A stretch of DNA of 64,000 nucleotides, taken from the NCBI GenBank assembly GCA_965263375.1, contig OZ253669.1, positions 1,426,001 to 1,490,000 on the forward strand, written 5' to 3'. Source of the stretch: JAJFFW01 sp965263375 (GTDB taxonomy: Bacteria > Pseudomonadota > Alphaproteobacteria > Caulobacterales > Parvularculaceae). Position numbers and translations under genes: made by a program. The notes beneath the pieces are model-generated. The model was not told the DNA's origin. It ran no database searches and saw only the letters and a list, made by a program, of their open reading frames with translations. Below, piece by piece: positions 35,301-45,168 of the stretch; the first letter of the stretch is position 1, and every line of letters begins with the position of its first letter.

Positions 35301-36767
35301 ATGGTTCGGCGAATAAATTCCGGTTTGTGTCTAGAAGACGTTTTATCTGTTTTTCGTTGGAAAACGTTGTTGACGCCTACGCTGCTGGCGGCTGTGTTGC
35401 TTATTTCTGCTTGTTCTACGGGGCCAATTGGGTCGGTCTTTGGGGGTGACGATAAAGGCGAAGAAAGCGCTGAGAATGATAAGAAGGATGAGGACGAAGA
35501 TGACGGACGTATTTCCATCCTCGCTCTTGAAGAACAGGTGGAAGCGGACCCGCGTTTTGCTGGTACTTTAATTGATCTGCCTCCATCCTATCGCAATCCT
35601 GCTTGGCCTCAGCCGGGTGGTGAAGCGGATCACACGCTCCACCATTTGAGTGCGGAAGTCAGTCTTGAAAAAGCTTGGACCAGCGATATTGGCGCTGCGG
35701 CTGGGCGCCGCTCACGGCTTACATCGCCGCCTATCGTTGCTGATGGTCGTGTTTTTGTGATCGATGCGAAGGCGCGGATTTCCGCCTATAATGCTGAAGA
35801 TGGCGAGCGTATTTGGCGTAAAGAATTAACGCCGAAAATAAAGGAGCGTTTTCGTTTCCGCGAAATCGTTGGCGGCCCAAAAGCGCAACAGATCGGCTTT
35901 GGCGGCGGGGTCGCCTATGATGGCGGGCGCGTCTTTATCACTTCTGGCTTTGGGTTTGCTGCCGCTGTTGATGCAGAAACGGGTGAATTGGTGTGGCGCA
36001 AAGAGTTTAATGCGCCGGTGCGCACCGCCCCGACAGCCTACCGCGATACGCTTTATTTTGTTACGAATACCAATGAACTGATCGCCTTAAACCAAGAAGA
36101 CGGCGAGACTGCGTGGACATTCCAATCATTTGAAGAAGGCGCGCGCATTCTATCTGCGACCAGTCCTGCGGCGGCGGGCGATTTGCTTGTGGCGCCGTTT
36201 TCATCCGGCGAGTTGGTAGGCTTTTTATCAGACAGCGGACGGCCCGTCTGGAATGACACTTTGGCCCGGAACACCCGCTTTAATGCGCTTTCGACCCTCA
36301 ATGACATCGCTGGCGCGCCGGTTATTGACCGCGGTCTTGTCTATGTCGTGAGCCATGCAGGGCGCCTTGCGGCGGTTGATATCCGTTCCGGCCAACGGGT
36401 TTGGGAAGCACCGATCGCTAGTCTGCAGATGCCGTGGGTTGCTGGGGATTATATCTTTGTTGTTTCCACTGAAGCGGAGCTTGTGTGTGTGTCGCGCGCG
36501 GACGGCGCAATTGTGTGGGTGGAGCAATTGCGGCGCTATGAGAACGAGAAGAAGCGCAAAGGGCGCATTTCTTGGGCTGGACCCGTTCTAGTGGGCGAGC
36601 ATTTGGTGCTTGTTTCGTCAAAGGGACGTGTCGTTAAAGCCTCACCACAAAGCGGTGAAGTTCTTGGTGAGCGAAAACTAGGCGACGGGTCGGTTGTCTC
36701 ACCTGTGGTGGCAGAAGAGACGATTTATGTCTTAACTGAAAAAGGCAAGCTGCACGCTTTAAAATAA
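35301..36767 (+). CDS. bamB: Outer-membrane assembly lipoprotein BamB (PQQ-type beta-propeller)
   Basis: 488 residues. The lipoprotein signal (LTPTLLAAVLLISACSTG, Cys at about 38) is followed by a short acidic linker and an eight-bladed propeller with repeats such as VFVIDAKARISAYNAEDGER, VFITSGFGFAAAVDAETGEL, VYVVSHAGRLAAVDIRSGQR and IYVLTEKGKLHAL. BamB is the propeller subunit of the BAM complex that inserts beta-barrel proteins into the outer membrane. It lies between the YfgM-like gene (3-bp gap) and der. Confidence 0.92.
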   Translation: MVRRINSGLCLEDVLSVFRWKTLLTPTLLAAVLLISACSTGPIGSVFGGDDKGEESAENDKKDEDEDDGRISILALEEQVEADPRFAGTLIDLPPSYRNPAWPQPGGEADHTLHHLSAEVSLEKAWTSDIGAAAGRRSRLTSPPIVADGRVFVIDAKARISAYNAEDGERIWRKELTPKIKERFRFREIVGGPKAQQIGFGGGVAYDGGRVFITSGFGFAAAVDAETGELVWRKEFNAPVRTAPTAYRDTLYFVTNTNELIALNQEDGETAWTFQSFEEGARILSATSPAAAGDLLVAPFSSGELVGFLSDSGRPVWNDTLARNTRFNALSTLNDIAGAPVIDRGLVYVVSHAGRLAAVDIRSGQRVWEAPIASLQMPWVAGDYIFVVSTEAELVCVSRADGAIVWVEQLRRYENEKKRKGRISWAGPVLVGEHLVLVSSKGRVVKASPQSGEVLGERKLGDGSVVSPVVAEETIYVLTEKGKLHALK

Positions 36768-36904
36768 GGCGCTCGTTTGCCTGATAAGGCTTCAGACTTA
36801 TTTTGCGCCCGCCCTTGAGAGGTTGGCTGCCCCTGAGTATAAGGCCCGATCGAGCATCCGCTTCTTTTTAGCGGTGCGCGCATGTCTTTCCATAAGGCTT
36901 ATTG

Positions 36905-38284
36905 ATGACGTTGAAAGTTGCAATCGTAGGGCGGCCAAATGTTGGCAAGTCGACACTGTTTAACCGTCTTGTCGGCAAGCGTTTAGCGTTAGTCGATGAC
37001 ACCCCAGGCGTCACAAGAGACCGCCGCGAAGGTGAGGGAAGGCTGGGCGACCTTCGTTTTGCTGTCATTGATACGCCCGGCCTTGAAGAAGCGCCGGAAG
37101 AGGCTTTGGAAGGACGTATGCGCCAGCAGACGAATCGCGCGGTGGAAGAAGCCGATATCTGTTTATTCGTGTATGATGCGCGCGCTGGCCTGACGCCTTT
37201 GGACGAAACTTTTGCCTCGATTTTGAGGGCTGAGAATAAAGCGGTGGTCTTGCTAGCCAATAAAGCGGAAGGAAACGCTGGCGAGCATGGGGTGTTTGAT
37301 GGTTTTTCCCTCGGGATGGGGGAGCCGATTGCATTTTCAGCTGAGCATGGGGAGGGGATGGCCGAGCTCTACAATGCGCTTGAACCTCTTGCTGCGGCGA
37401 TGGAGGAAGCTGCTAGCCTGGAGGCGACAGATGACGAGGCGGAAAATTGGGATGATCCGCTAAAGCCGCTTCGTGTGGCAATTGTCGGTCGGCCAAATGC
37501 CGGTAAATCGACGCTTGTTAATAACATCATTGGCGAGGACCGACTTTTAACAGGGCCAGAGGCGGGTATGACCCGCGACGCCATCTCTGTCGAGTGGCGC
37601 TGGGAAGGGCCAGACCGGGATTGGCCAGTTAAACTTTTCGATACGGCGGGTATGCGGAAAAAGTCGCGTGTCCAATCAAAGCTGGAAAAGCTATCTGTCG
37701 CTGATGCTCTGCGTGCGGTGCAATTTGCTGAAGTTGTTGTTTTGCTTCTTGATGCAACAATGCCGTTCGAAAAGCAGGACTTGCAGATCGCAGATCTTGT
37801 GCTCCGTGAAGGGCGCGCACTGGTTTTAGCGCTCAACAAATGGGATCTGATTGAAGACAAGGACGCAGCCGCACGACGGATTCGGGAACAAGCCGAACGG
37901 TTATTGCCGCAAGCGCCCCGTGCGCCGATCGTCTTTTTCTCAGCTTTGACCGGGCGGAATATTGACCGTCTAATGCCTTCGGTCACTGGTATCTATGTTG
38001 ATTGGAATGCACGCGTAAAAACGCCGGACCTAAATGTTTGGCTACGCGATGCGGTTGAGCGCCATGCGCCGCCAGCTGTGTCTGGTCAACGCATAAAGTT
38101 GCGTTATATCGCACAAACCAAAACCCGTCCGCCGACTTTTGTCGCCCAATGTACCCGAGCTGAAGATGTACCGGCCTCTTACAAGCGATATCTCATCAAT
38201 AGTTTGCGAGAAGCCTTTGACGTCTGGGGCGCGCCCGTGCGGTTAATATTAAAGAAGCCAGACAATCCTTTTGATCCCAATTAA
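36905..38284 (+). CDS. der: Ribosome-assembly GTPase Der (EngA)
   Basis: 459 residues from ATG 36905 (an in-frame TTG lies directly before). Two GTPase domains: G1 GRPNVGKSTL with NRLVG near residue 8 and DTPG in the first, and GRPNAGKSTLVNNIIG near 195 with DTAGMRKKSR and NKWDL in the second. The C-terminal KH-like domain has APPAVSGQRIKLRYIAQTKT. Der matures the 50S subunit. The linker (about residues 162-187) is acidic. Confidence 0.97.
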   Translation: MTLKVAIVGRPNVGKSTLFNRLVGKRLALVDDTPGVTRDRREGEGRLGDLRFAVIDTPGLEEAPEEALEGRMRQQTNRAVEEADICLFVYDARAGLTPLDETFASILRAENKAVVLLANKAEGNAGEHGVFDGFSLGMGEPIAFSAEHGEGMAELYNALEPLAAAMEEAASLEATDDEAENWDDPLKPLRVAIVGRPNAGKSTLVNNIIGEDRLLTGPEAGMTRDAISVEWRWEGPDRDWPVKLFDTAGMRKKSRVQSKLEKLSVADALRAVQFAEVVVLLLDATMPFEKQDLQIADLVLREGRALVLALNKWDLIEDKDAAARRIREQAERLLPQAPRAPIVFFSALTGRNIDRLMPSVTGIYVDWNARVKTPDLNVWLRDAVERHAPPAVSGQRIKLRYIAQTKTRPPTFVAQCTRAEDVPASYKRYLINSLREAFDVWGAPVRLILKKPDNPFDPN

Positions 38285-38442
38285 CTTCCTAGTCGCAAAA
38301 CAAAGGTAACTAGCTTACAGGATGTTTAGGATAGATAGGGCATTAACCGCGTCATACGTTTGGACGCAACAGGTCGGTCTGGTATGATTAGTAACAGATG
38401 CTGGACTGTTAAAAAAACGGTTGAGGAGGGGTAGTACTGAGT

Positions 38443-39183
38443 ATGCAAAACGGCGAGTCTTTAGGGGAAAGTATTATTGATGAAACCCAGGCAAAACAAC
38501 TGTTAAGGGAAGCAGTTATTCGTTGCACTGAGGACCATGCAAAGTTGCGTGTGCTTGAGGCGGGGGGCGGTTCAAACTCACGTGTGCCTTTGCCAGTCGG
38601 CGCTGAAATTACCACCATTGATATTGATGCATCCCAACTTGAACGAAATACAACCTCTAGCAAAGTCGTTCATGGCGATATTCAAACCTATGATTGGGCG
38701 CCTGGATCATTTGATGTCGTGATATGCCATAATGTGTTGGAGCATGTTCCAGCCCCTGACAAGGCCTTGGAAAAACTTGAAGCCTCCCTTGATAAGGAGG
38801 GACTTTTTATCGTTCGCGGCCCCATATTGAATTCAGCGCGTTCTATTATTATTCGCCGCACACCTCATTGGGTTCACGTCTTTTTTTATCGTCATGTTTT
38901 GAACCTGCAAAATGCAGGCAAGCCAGGTTACGCTCCCTTTAAAACATCTCACCATTCGTCTGCAGAGCATCATACGATGGCGCAATTTCTATCTGAGCGA
39001 AACTATGAAGAGGTTATGACGGTCACTTTTCAATCTAATCAGGTGTTGAAATTGAAAAACAAGAGCCGTCTTGGCTATTGGCTTTTTTGGGGGTATAGCA
39101 AACTAATAAAGCCTTTTATGGCAAAGGGCTTCGAGACATTAAATACAGATTTCGTGTTTATTTATCGCAAGCGTGCTGCGTAA
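38443..39183 (+). CDS. SAM-dependent class I methyltransferase
   Basis: 246 residues. SAM-binding motif I is VLEAGGGSNSR (about 33-43), acidic motif II TTIDIDASQLE, post-motif GDIQTYDW and FDVVICHNVLEHV as in ubiE/coq5-like folds. The C-terminal part (150-246) is basic and aromatic. GGAGGGG is about 12 nt before the ATG. Its place before the sugar transferase and three glycosyltransferases suggests that it methylates a polysaccharide or a lipid-linked intermediate, but the target is inference. Confidence 0.82.
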   Translation: MQNGESLGESIIDETQAKQLLREAVIRCTEDHAKLRVLEAGGGSNSRVPLPVGAEITTIDIDASQLERNTTSSKVVHGDIQTYDWAPGSFDVVICHNVLEHVPAPDKALEKLEASLDKEGLFIVRGPILNSARSIIIRRTPHWVHVFFYRHVLNLQNAGKPGYAPFKTSHHSSAEHHTMAQFLSERNYEEVMTVTFQSNQVLKLKNKSRLGYWLFWGYSKLIKPFMAKGFETLNTDFVFIYRKRAA

Positions 39184-39226
39184 AACTTGTCGCTAATGTT
39201 GTTTTGCTGATCTTACGCTTAGCCGA

Positions 39227-39895
39227 TTAGTAAGCGTTTTCTTGGCCCCACACGAGCACAATTGCAGTGCGGAATAATATCAATACATCCAAAAGAAAGC
39301 TGCGACGTTGAATATAAAGAATGTCAGCACGAGAGCGTGCGCGGATTTTTGCGTTTGTGTCTGTTTCGCCTCTTAGGCCGATAACTTGAGCAAGGCCGGT
39401 AATGCCGGGACGCACAGAAAAGCGGTGGTCATAGTCTGCAAAAACTGTTGCAAATTCCCGGTCATGGGAACACGCGTGAGGGCGCGGACCAACAAGCGAC
39501 ATGTCGCCGAGCATGACATTGATGAGCTGCGGCAGCTCGTCGATACTGGTGCTGCGTAAAAATTTGCCGATTCGTGTAATGCGTTGGTCGTTACGTTTCG
39601 CTTGAACGACATCACAGCCATTTTCCTGAACGGTCATGCTGCGAAACTTCCAGATCATAAAGGGCTTTTTACCCATTCCGGTGCGTGTTTGGCGAAAGAA
39701 GACTGGGCCACGGCTGTCTAATTTGATCAAAATGGCGATGACTAAGAACGCTGGAGCGAGCATAATCAGTAGTAAACTGGAAATGATAAGGTCGAACCAT
39801 CGTTTTCCAGGTACATCGACCTGAAATTGATTATTAGCAAAGGTCGATACGCGCCCAGTTTCTTGCATTACTTTACCCACGAGAGCTATCCCCAT
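39227..39895 (-). CDS. Sugar transferase (ExoY/WcaJ C-terminal domain), polysaccharide initiation
   Basis: 222 residues of the polyprenyl-phosphate hexose-1-phosphate transferase family. KRWFDLIISSLLLIMLAPAF gives the reentrant membrane helix, with the catalytic core GPVFFRQTRTGMG, IWKFRSM, GKFLRSTSIDELPQLINVML, GDMSLVGPRPH and GITGLAQV. It is the short ExoY-like form without the N-terminal multi-helix and CoA-binding-like region of WbaP/WcaJ. It loads the first sugar onto undecaprenyl phosphate. It is divergent from the glycosyltransferase genes at 40525 onward, with a 629-bp gap. Confidence 0.93.
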   Translation of the reverse strand: MGIALVGKVMQETGRVSTFANNQFQVDVPGKRWFDLIISSLLLIMLAPAFLVIAILIKLDSRGPVFFRQTRTGMGKKPFMIWKFRSMTVQENGCDVVQAKRNDQRITRIGKFLRSTSIDELPQLINVMLGDMSLVGPRPHACSHDREFATVFADYDHRFSVRPGITGLAQVIGLRGETDTNAKIRARSRADILYIQRRSFLLDVLILFRTAIVLVWGQENAY

Positions 39896-40524
39896 GCTCT
39901 TCCGAAAATCTCTTACGCTATCGAATCGATGTGCATGAAATTTCGGTAACTACTGTCCCACCTTGTTAAAAATAAAGCGAATTTTACGCCAATTGAAAAG
40001 TTAAAAATCCATTCGATTGTGTAGCATTTGCATGTCTCGCCTTATTGGGGTGGAGGTCAAATCCACTAAAATATTCGATCGAAGTTCTGTTTTGCACGAT
40101 TGATACCAACTCAGATTCCAAACCACTTGTCTCGTTTTATTTTCATCAAATTCACGTCGCTCCTCGTAAGGTAATGATCCTGCTTGATAATCGATGTTCT
40201 ACTTTGTTGCGGTGCAGCGATGAAATGTAATTTTGTGTAACTTTTCACGATGTCGTATAGAGCGATTTGCACCTTAGTCCCTATTTTTATGTGTCATTTT
40301 CGTGATGGTTGAGAGAAATTTTTGGGAAAGTTTGTGCTGCAGTGAACAAATTTTAGATCGCGAGTGTGTTTGATTTGCAACAACTTATGCGATTCGGAAA
40401 AGGCTGTATAACGGCCCTTAGGGAAGATTAGGGGACAAAGCATTTTATGCTCGATTTAGGATAAATCGTCGCTAAGCGCCGCGCCGTAAGAAAACATTCA
40501 ATTATAAAAGGTAATCGGGGGCAT
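39896..40524. promoter_or_regulatory. 629-bp AT-rich divergent region of the polysaccharide locus
   Basis: No gene is supported. A 61-codon frame at 40045-40230 begins with TTG and has no family features. The stretch lies between the divergent sugar transferase and the glycosyltransferase trio and is the natural place for their promoters. It is more AT-rich than the neighbouring coding DNA. I see no clear terminator, riboswitch or ribosome-binding site apart from a weak GGTAATCGGGGG before the 40525 start. Confidence 0.3.
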
Positions 40525-41682
40525 ATGAGCGCTCTTGTCATCACACGATTTCGTCCAGATCAGCCAAAAGGCGGCGCAGCTTTGCGCAATTGGCAGAACA
40601 TAAACGCCTTGTCTCATCTTGGACCGGTTGATGTGGTTTCAATTGGACAATCGATGGCTGTTGATAAGGCGAGCGTCGTAAGGAATTGGCGTCATTTCCC
40701 AGTTCGGGACAAACTTGCATCGTCTCGACTATGCGCGAAGGCTTGGCCAATACGACCAGGGGTTCACCCAGGCGTTGAGACTTATCACCATCCTGAAGCA
40801 GTAACATCTATCACTGAGATGGGCCCCTATGAGCTCGGCGTAATAGAAGAGTTATCACTGGCCCGTTATTTGGGGCCGCTTAAACAGATTTGCAAACGCG
40901 TTGTGTTCGATGCACATAATGTCGAGGCGGATTTGCGAAAGGATATGGCTCAGTCCGGCGCTATTGGTAAGTTTAAAGCGGGCCGGCTAGTGCGGGAAGA
41001 ACGCCGTGTGGTGGAGGGGGCCGATATCATCTGGGCGTGCAGTGATATCGATGCTGAGCGTCTGCATGCGTTATACGAACCCCAAGAAAAAGTAACTGTT
41101 GTTCCAAATTGCGTGCGTATTGAGGATTATAATGGTCTTGGGCCTACGCCAAAGGCGGCGCCCATTTCCTTGCTTTATCCTGGTACATTTTCCTACGCGC
41201 CCAATGAGGTTGCTGCATTAAGCTTAGCCAATGAAGCATTGCCAGCTTTACAAAATGCAGGGATCAACGCTGAAATTGTTCTAGCTGGGAGAAAACCGAC
41301 TAAGCGCATGCAGGAGGCCGCGAAGGCTAATCCCTCAGTTATCGTAACAGGGGAAGTGGAGAGTATGTTGCCTTATTTAAAGGCGGCGTCTGCGATTGTT
41401 TTGCCCATTACCGTCGGCAGCGGCACAAGATTGAAAATCTTAGAAGCCTTTGCTGCACAGCGACCAGTGATTACGACTCCAAAAGGCGTAGAAGGAGTGA
41501 ACATTGAAGATAATCGTCATGTTTTGTTGGCTTCTAGTGCAACTGATATTGTCAAAGCAGTTCAGCGCCTGGCAAAGGAAGAAAAATTAAGCGCACACTT
41601 ATGCGAAGAAGCATTTAAACTTGTCAATGCGAACTATTCATGGGATGCGGCAGCTCGTGCGATCGCCTTAAGTCTGTTGTAA
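40525..41682 (+). CDS. GT4-type glycosyltransferase
   Basis: 385 residues. The N-terminal half has FDAHNVEADLRKDMA, a motif shared by many bacterial group-1 transferases. The C-terminal half has LYPGTFSYAPNEVAALSL, ITVGSGTRLKILEAFAAQRP (E of the EX7E motif) and ITTPKGVEGVN. The GT-B fold with the C-terminal nucleotide-sugar site is clear. The sugar donor and acceptor are unknown. First of three same-direction glycosyltransferases, so it probably elongates one exopolysaccharide repeat. Confidence 0.87.
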   Translation: MSALVITRFRPDQPKGGAALRNWQNINALSHLGPVDVVSIGQSMAVDKASVVRNWRHFPVRDKLASSRLCAKAWPIRPGVHPGVETYHHPEAVTSITEMGPYELGVIEELSLARYLGPLKQICKRVVFDAHNVEADLRKDMAQSGAIGKFKAGRLVREERRVVEGADIIWACSDIDAERLHALYEPQEKVTVVPNCVRIEDYNGLGPTPKAAPISLLYPGTFSYAPNEVAALSLANEALPALQNAGINAEIVLAGRKPTKRMQEAAKANPSVIVTGEVESMLPYLKAASAIVLPITVGSGTRLKILEAFAAQRPVITTPKGVEGVNIEDNRHVLLASSATDIVKAVQRLAKEEKLSAHLCEEAFKLVNANYSWDAAARAIALSLL

Positions 41683-41750
41683 ACGCTTTTGGTTTAGTAT
41701 TGCGAATGAAGATCGTATCAAGGGAGCTGTAGCGAGGCGCAAGAAAAATA

Positions 41751-42908
41751 ATGAGCGGGCCTAGTAAAAAAGAAAAAGTGAAAGTATGCGTAACGGGACT
41801 TCGTGGCGTACCGGATATTATGGGGGGTATTGAGACCCATTGCGAGAATTTGTGTCCACGTCTTGCCGCCCTCGATAATGAGCTGGATATTGTTATCCTT
41901 GCTCGTTCGCCTTATGCGCCAGCAGACAGGTATGAGTGGCAGGGCGTAACGGTTCAGTCAATCTGGACAATTCGCAATAAATATCTTGAAACTATTCTTC
42001 ATACAGCGATTAGTATTTTTTATGCGCGCTTTTGGGAAAAGGCGAGCATCATACATATTCACGCAATTGGGCCCGGACTTTTAACACCTCTTGCTAAAAT
42101 CTTTGGGCTGAAGGTTTTGATGACGCATCATGGCCATGATTATGATCGGCAAAAATGGAACGGATTTGCTAAGGCTATATTGCGTTTGGGGGAAAATTTC
42201 TCAACCCTATTTGCTGATCAGGTTATAATGGTCAGCCCTTCGGGCGCGAAAAATATGGCTAAACGTTTTCCAAAAAAAGCCGAAGCCATTCACTTTGTGC
42301 CTAACGCGGCTGCATTGCCTATTGCGACGGAAGGCTGTAGCGATCCGTTAAAAGAACTTGGCATTGAGGCGGGGCGTTACATCCTTTGTGTTGGCCGCTT
42401 AGTCCCAGAAAAAAGATTTGATGATGTAATCGCCGCGCATAACAATGCGCCACAAGCGGCGCCATTGGTTATTGTTGGCGATGCTGATCACGATGATGAT
42501 TTTAGCCGGTCACTTAAGGAAAAGGCGAGTGATCGTGTTATCTTTGCCGGGCGGCGAAATCGCGAGGCTCTTGTTCAACTTTATAAGCAGTGCGGATTAT
42601 TCGTTCTGCCCTCATCTCATGAAGGGTTGCCGATTTCTGCATTGGAGGCGATGTCCGTAGGGGCGCCGCTTTTGCTAAGCGATATTCAGCCGAACCTCGA
42701 TATTGGTCTGCCTGAAACATGCTATTTTCCTTTAGGAGACCGCGCAGTGCTGTCTACTCTCTTGCAATCTTGCGATTATGGCGTCTTCCGTGTTGATAAT
42801 CAGGCGCTTAAAGATCGTTATGATTGGAGGCACATCGCTGTTAGAACACATCAGCTGATTTCTGAGCTAAAGCCTGGCGAGGTTAGGCCAGCGACTGCGA
42901 TCGCATGA
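41751..42908 (+). CDS. GT4-type glycosyltransferase
   Basis: 385 residues. The N-terminal part has CVTGLRGVPDIMGGIETHCE, a glycine loop typical of family 4 with a rhamnosyl/mannosyl-type start, then HIHAIGPGL and THHGHDYDRQKW. The C-terminal part has CVGRLVPEKRFDDVI, FVLPSSHEGLPISALEAMSV (EX7E) and PLLLSDIQPN. It overlaps the next gene by 4 bp (ATGA), so both are coupled. Specificity is not deducible. Confidence 0.9.
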   Translation: MSGPSKKEKVKVCVTGLRGVPDIMGGIETHCENLCPRLAALDNELDIVILARSPYAPADRYEWQGVTVQSIWTIRNKYLETILHTAISIFYARFWEKASIIHIHAIGPGLLTPLAKIFGLKVLMTHHGHDYDRQKWNGFAKAILRLGENFSTLFADQVIMVSPSGAKNMAKRFPKKAEAIHFVPNAAALPIATEGCSDPLKELGIEAGRYILCVGRLVPEKRFDDVIAAHNNAPQAAPLVIVGDADHDDDFSRSLKEKASDRVIFAGRRNREALVQLYKQCGLFVLPSSHEGLPISALEAMSVGAPLLLSDIQPNLDIGLPETCYFPLGDRAVLSTLLQSCDYGVFRVDNQALKDRYDWRHIAVRTHQLISELKPGEVRPATAIA

Positions 42909-44077
42909 CACAAAAGCGCCGATTTCTTTTCGTCATTAATTCTATGGAAGGCGGCGGCGCAGAGCGTGTCATGTCGATCTTGCTTGACCATTTCGCCAAA
43001 GCGTCAATCGATGGTTCAAGTGGTGTGTTTGCCGGTGCTGAGCTTCACCTTGCTTTACTTGATCAGTTTGAGGAAAAATACACTCTTCCGGCGACCATTA
43101 CGAAACATACCCTCGACAGCGGCGGTAGTTTTGCTAAGAGCGTCCTTAAAACAGCGGATTTGGTCAGTGAGTTAAGTCCTGATTTAACGTTTAGTTTTTT
43201 AACCAGGTCAAATTGCGCCTGTGTTCTTACGGCTTTGGCCTATGGACATAAATGCGTCATTTCAGAACGTGTAAACACCACCAGCCATTTTGGAGCGGGG
43301 ATTGGGGCGCTCTTAAATCGTACGCTTGTTCGTTTTTTATATCCGCAGGCGGATAAAATCCTTGCTCCATCCGAAGGCGTGCGTGAGGATTTGGTTGACA
43401 ATTATGCTGTCGCTCCTGACAGATTGTCAGTTATTCATAACCCTTATGAGCTTGACGCTATTCGCGCGGCGGGTGCTGAAGATGTTAAGTTTAGCGCCAA
43501 TGGTCAGCCTTATATCGTTTCTGTGGGCCGCTTAAACGCGAACAAGAATTTCCCACTTTTATTAAAGGCATATGCTGAAAGCAATCCTGGGGCGGATCTT
43601 GTTATTTTGGGAGAGGGGCCGGAACGCGAGAAGCTTTCGATCCTAACCCAGGAGCTTGGGGTGGGGGATCGCGTGCACTTGCCTGGTTTTGTCGATAACC
43701 CATATCCGATCGTTGCGGGCGCTTTGGCTTATATCTGCCCTTCCAATGCTGAAGGGTTCCCCAATGCGCTTGCAGAGGCGATGGTGCTTGGCCGCCCTGT
43801 GATTTCAACCGATTGTCCTTCTGGTCCAGCGGAATTGTTAATGGGTAAAGCGCCAGCCGGCGCGGGCGCTGTTGAGGCTGAGTATGGGCTTATGACGCCG
43901 ATCAATGATGTAACAGCGATGCAGGCGGCCTTGAACAAGATGAGTGACGATGCTTTTCGCGATAAAATGGCGGCTAAAGCATCAGAGCGTATGGAAGATT
44001 TTCGCGCTGAAGCAATCGCAAGAGAATATGAAATCGCTATTACCGAAGTAATGGAACAATCAACGCACGATCGTTAA
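42905..44077 (+). CDS. GT4-type glycosyltransferase
   Basis: 390 residues. MEGGGAERVMSILL is the N-terminal glycine loop, SVGRLNANKNFPLLLKAYAE the donor domain start, and CPSNAEGFPNALAEAMVLGR the EX7E region, followed by STDCPSGPAELL. This resembles the WcaI/N-acetylgalactosamine-transferring type, but this is only a guess. It is coupled to the preceding gene (4-bp overlap) and its 3' end overlaps the convergent helicase gene by 18 bp. No wzx or wzy gene follows. Confidence 0.9.
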   Translation: MTQKRRFLFVINSMEGGGAERVMSILLDHFAKASIDGSSGVFAGAELHLALLDQFEEKYTLPATITKHTLDSGGSFAKSVLKTADLVSELSPDLTFSFLTRSNCACVLTALAYGHKCVISERVNTTSHFGAGIGALLNRTLVRFLYPQADKILAPSEGVREDLVDNYAVAPDRLSVIHNPYELDAIRAAGAEDVKFSANGQPYIVSVGRLNANKNFPLLLKAYAESNPGADLVILGEGPEREKLSILTQELGVGDRVHLPGFVDNPYPIVAGALAYICPSNAEGFPNALAEAMVLGRPVISTDCPSGPAELLMGKAPAGAGAVEAEYGLMTPINDVTAMQAALNKMSDDAFRDKMAAKASERMEDFRAEAIAREYEIAITEVMEQSTHDR

Positions 44078-45154
44078 CCGCTCCGCGGCCCGGGTGACAG
44101 CAGTATATAGCCAGCGTGCACGATGTTCGCGGAACGCATAGCTCTCATCAAATAAGACCACATGGTCCCATTGCGAGCCTTGCGCCTTATGCACCGTTAG
44201 CGCATAGCCGTAATCAAATTCATCAGCGCCGCGTCGTTGCGGAAACGGGACGCTTTCTGGGCCATCTAAGAAAAAGCCGCGCGGGACAGATATTGATACT
44301 TGCTTGCCGCCATCTTCTGGCGCGACAGTCATGCGCGTTTTATTGCCTCTTGGGGATTTGCGCAGTGTAACTGTCCAAATGCCGCCATTTAAGAGGCCCT
44401 TCTTTTTGTTGTTACGCAGACAGACGAGTTTTTCCCCAGCCTCCGGCGTCGGATCATCATGGCCTTTAAGGGTGCGGATCCGTTCATTAAACCGGCGGCG
44501 CGTTTTGTTGACGCCGACCAGTACTTGATCGGCTTCAAGGATCGCTTCGGCGTCTATCTCCTGACGACTTAGGAAGGTGAGCGCTTCGCTCGCCTCGCCA
44601 TCGAAATCGCGTCCTTCACGGATATCCATGGAGAGGCGAATAATAGGGTTATCGGCCGCCTGGCGATGAATTTCCGTCAGCATAAAGTCTGGTTCAGTGT
44701 CGGTAAAAAAACCGCCGCCTTTTACAGGCGGAAGCTGGGCCGGGTCACCAAGAACGAGCACCGGCTTACCAAAAGAGAGTAAGTCCCGTCCCAAATCTTC
44801 ATCAACCATCGAACACTCGTCTATCACGATCAGGTCGGCGTCAGAGGCGGGCGCATCGCGGCGGATGGTGAAGACTGGGCCGCCGTCTTCTTCTTCCTCT
44901 GCGCTGGTTGGGCGATAAATAAGGCTGTGGATGGTGGTTGCGCCCTCGCATCCTTTTTCGCGTAAGACGTATGCAGCCTTGCCCGTAAAAGCGGCAAACG
45001 CCACATGTCCGCCCGCATGGTCCGCAATATGGCGGGCGAGGGTGGTTTTGCCAACGCCAGCATAACCGAACAGCCGAAAGACTTGGCTTTCGCCTTTGTT
45101 CAGCCAGCGGTTAACCGCTTTCAAGGCATCATCCTGTTCGGGGGACCATTCCAT
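44060..45154 (-). CDS. RecD-like superfamily 1 DNA helicase
   Basis: 364 residues. Walker A is FGYAGVGKTTLARHI (about 30), motif Ia FTGKAAYVLREKG, motif II VIDECSMVD, motif III GDPAQLPPV, then LTEIHRQ, and motif V/VI in YALTVHKAQGSQWDHV and WLYTAVTRAAERL. This is the ATP-dependent RecD2-like core without the long N-terminal HhH region. Its role is likely in replication or repair. It lies 14 bp downstream of xthA on the same strand, so both may be one unit. Confidence 0.88.
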   Translation of the reverse strand: MEWSPEQDDALKAVNRWLNKGESQVFRLFGYAGVGKTTLARHIADHAGGHVAFAAFTGKAAYVLREKGCEGATTIHSLIYRPTSAEEEEDGGPVFTIRRDAPASDADLIVIDECSMVDEDLGRDLLSFGKPVLVLGDPAQLPPVKGGGFFTDTEPDFMLTEIHRQAADNPIIRLSMDIREGRDFDGEASEALTFLSRQEIDAEAILEADQVLVGVNKTRRRFNERIRTLKGHDDPTPEAGEKLVCLRNNKKKGLLNGGIWTVTLRKSPRGNKTRMTVAPEDGGKQVSISVPRGFFLDGPESVPFPQRRGADEFDYGYALTVHKAQGSQWDHVVLFDESYAFREHRARWLYTAVTRAAERLTIVR

Positions 45155-45168
45155 CAGTGCAGGGCTCT

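Noticed and set aside
40045..40230. 61-codon frame in the polysaccharide intergenic region
   Set aside because: TTG start, no ribosome-binding site of note and no recognisable sequence.
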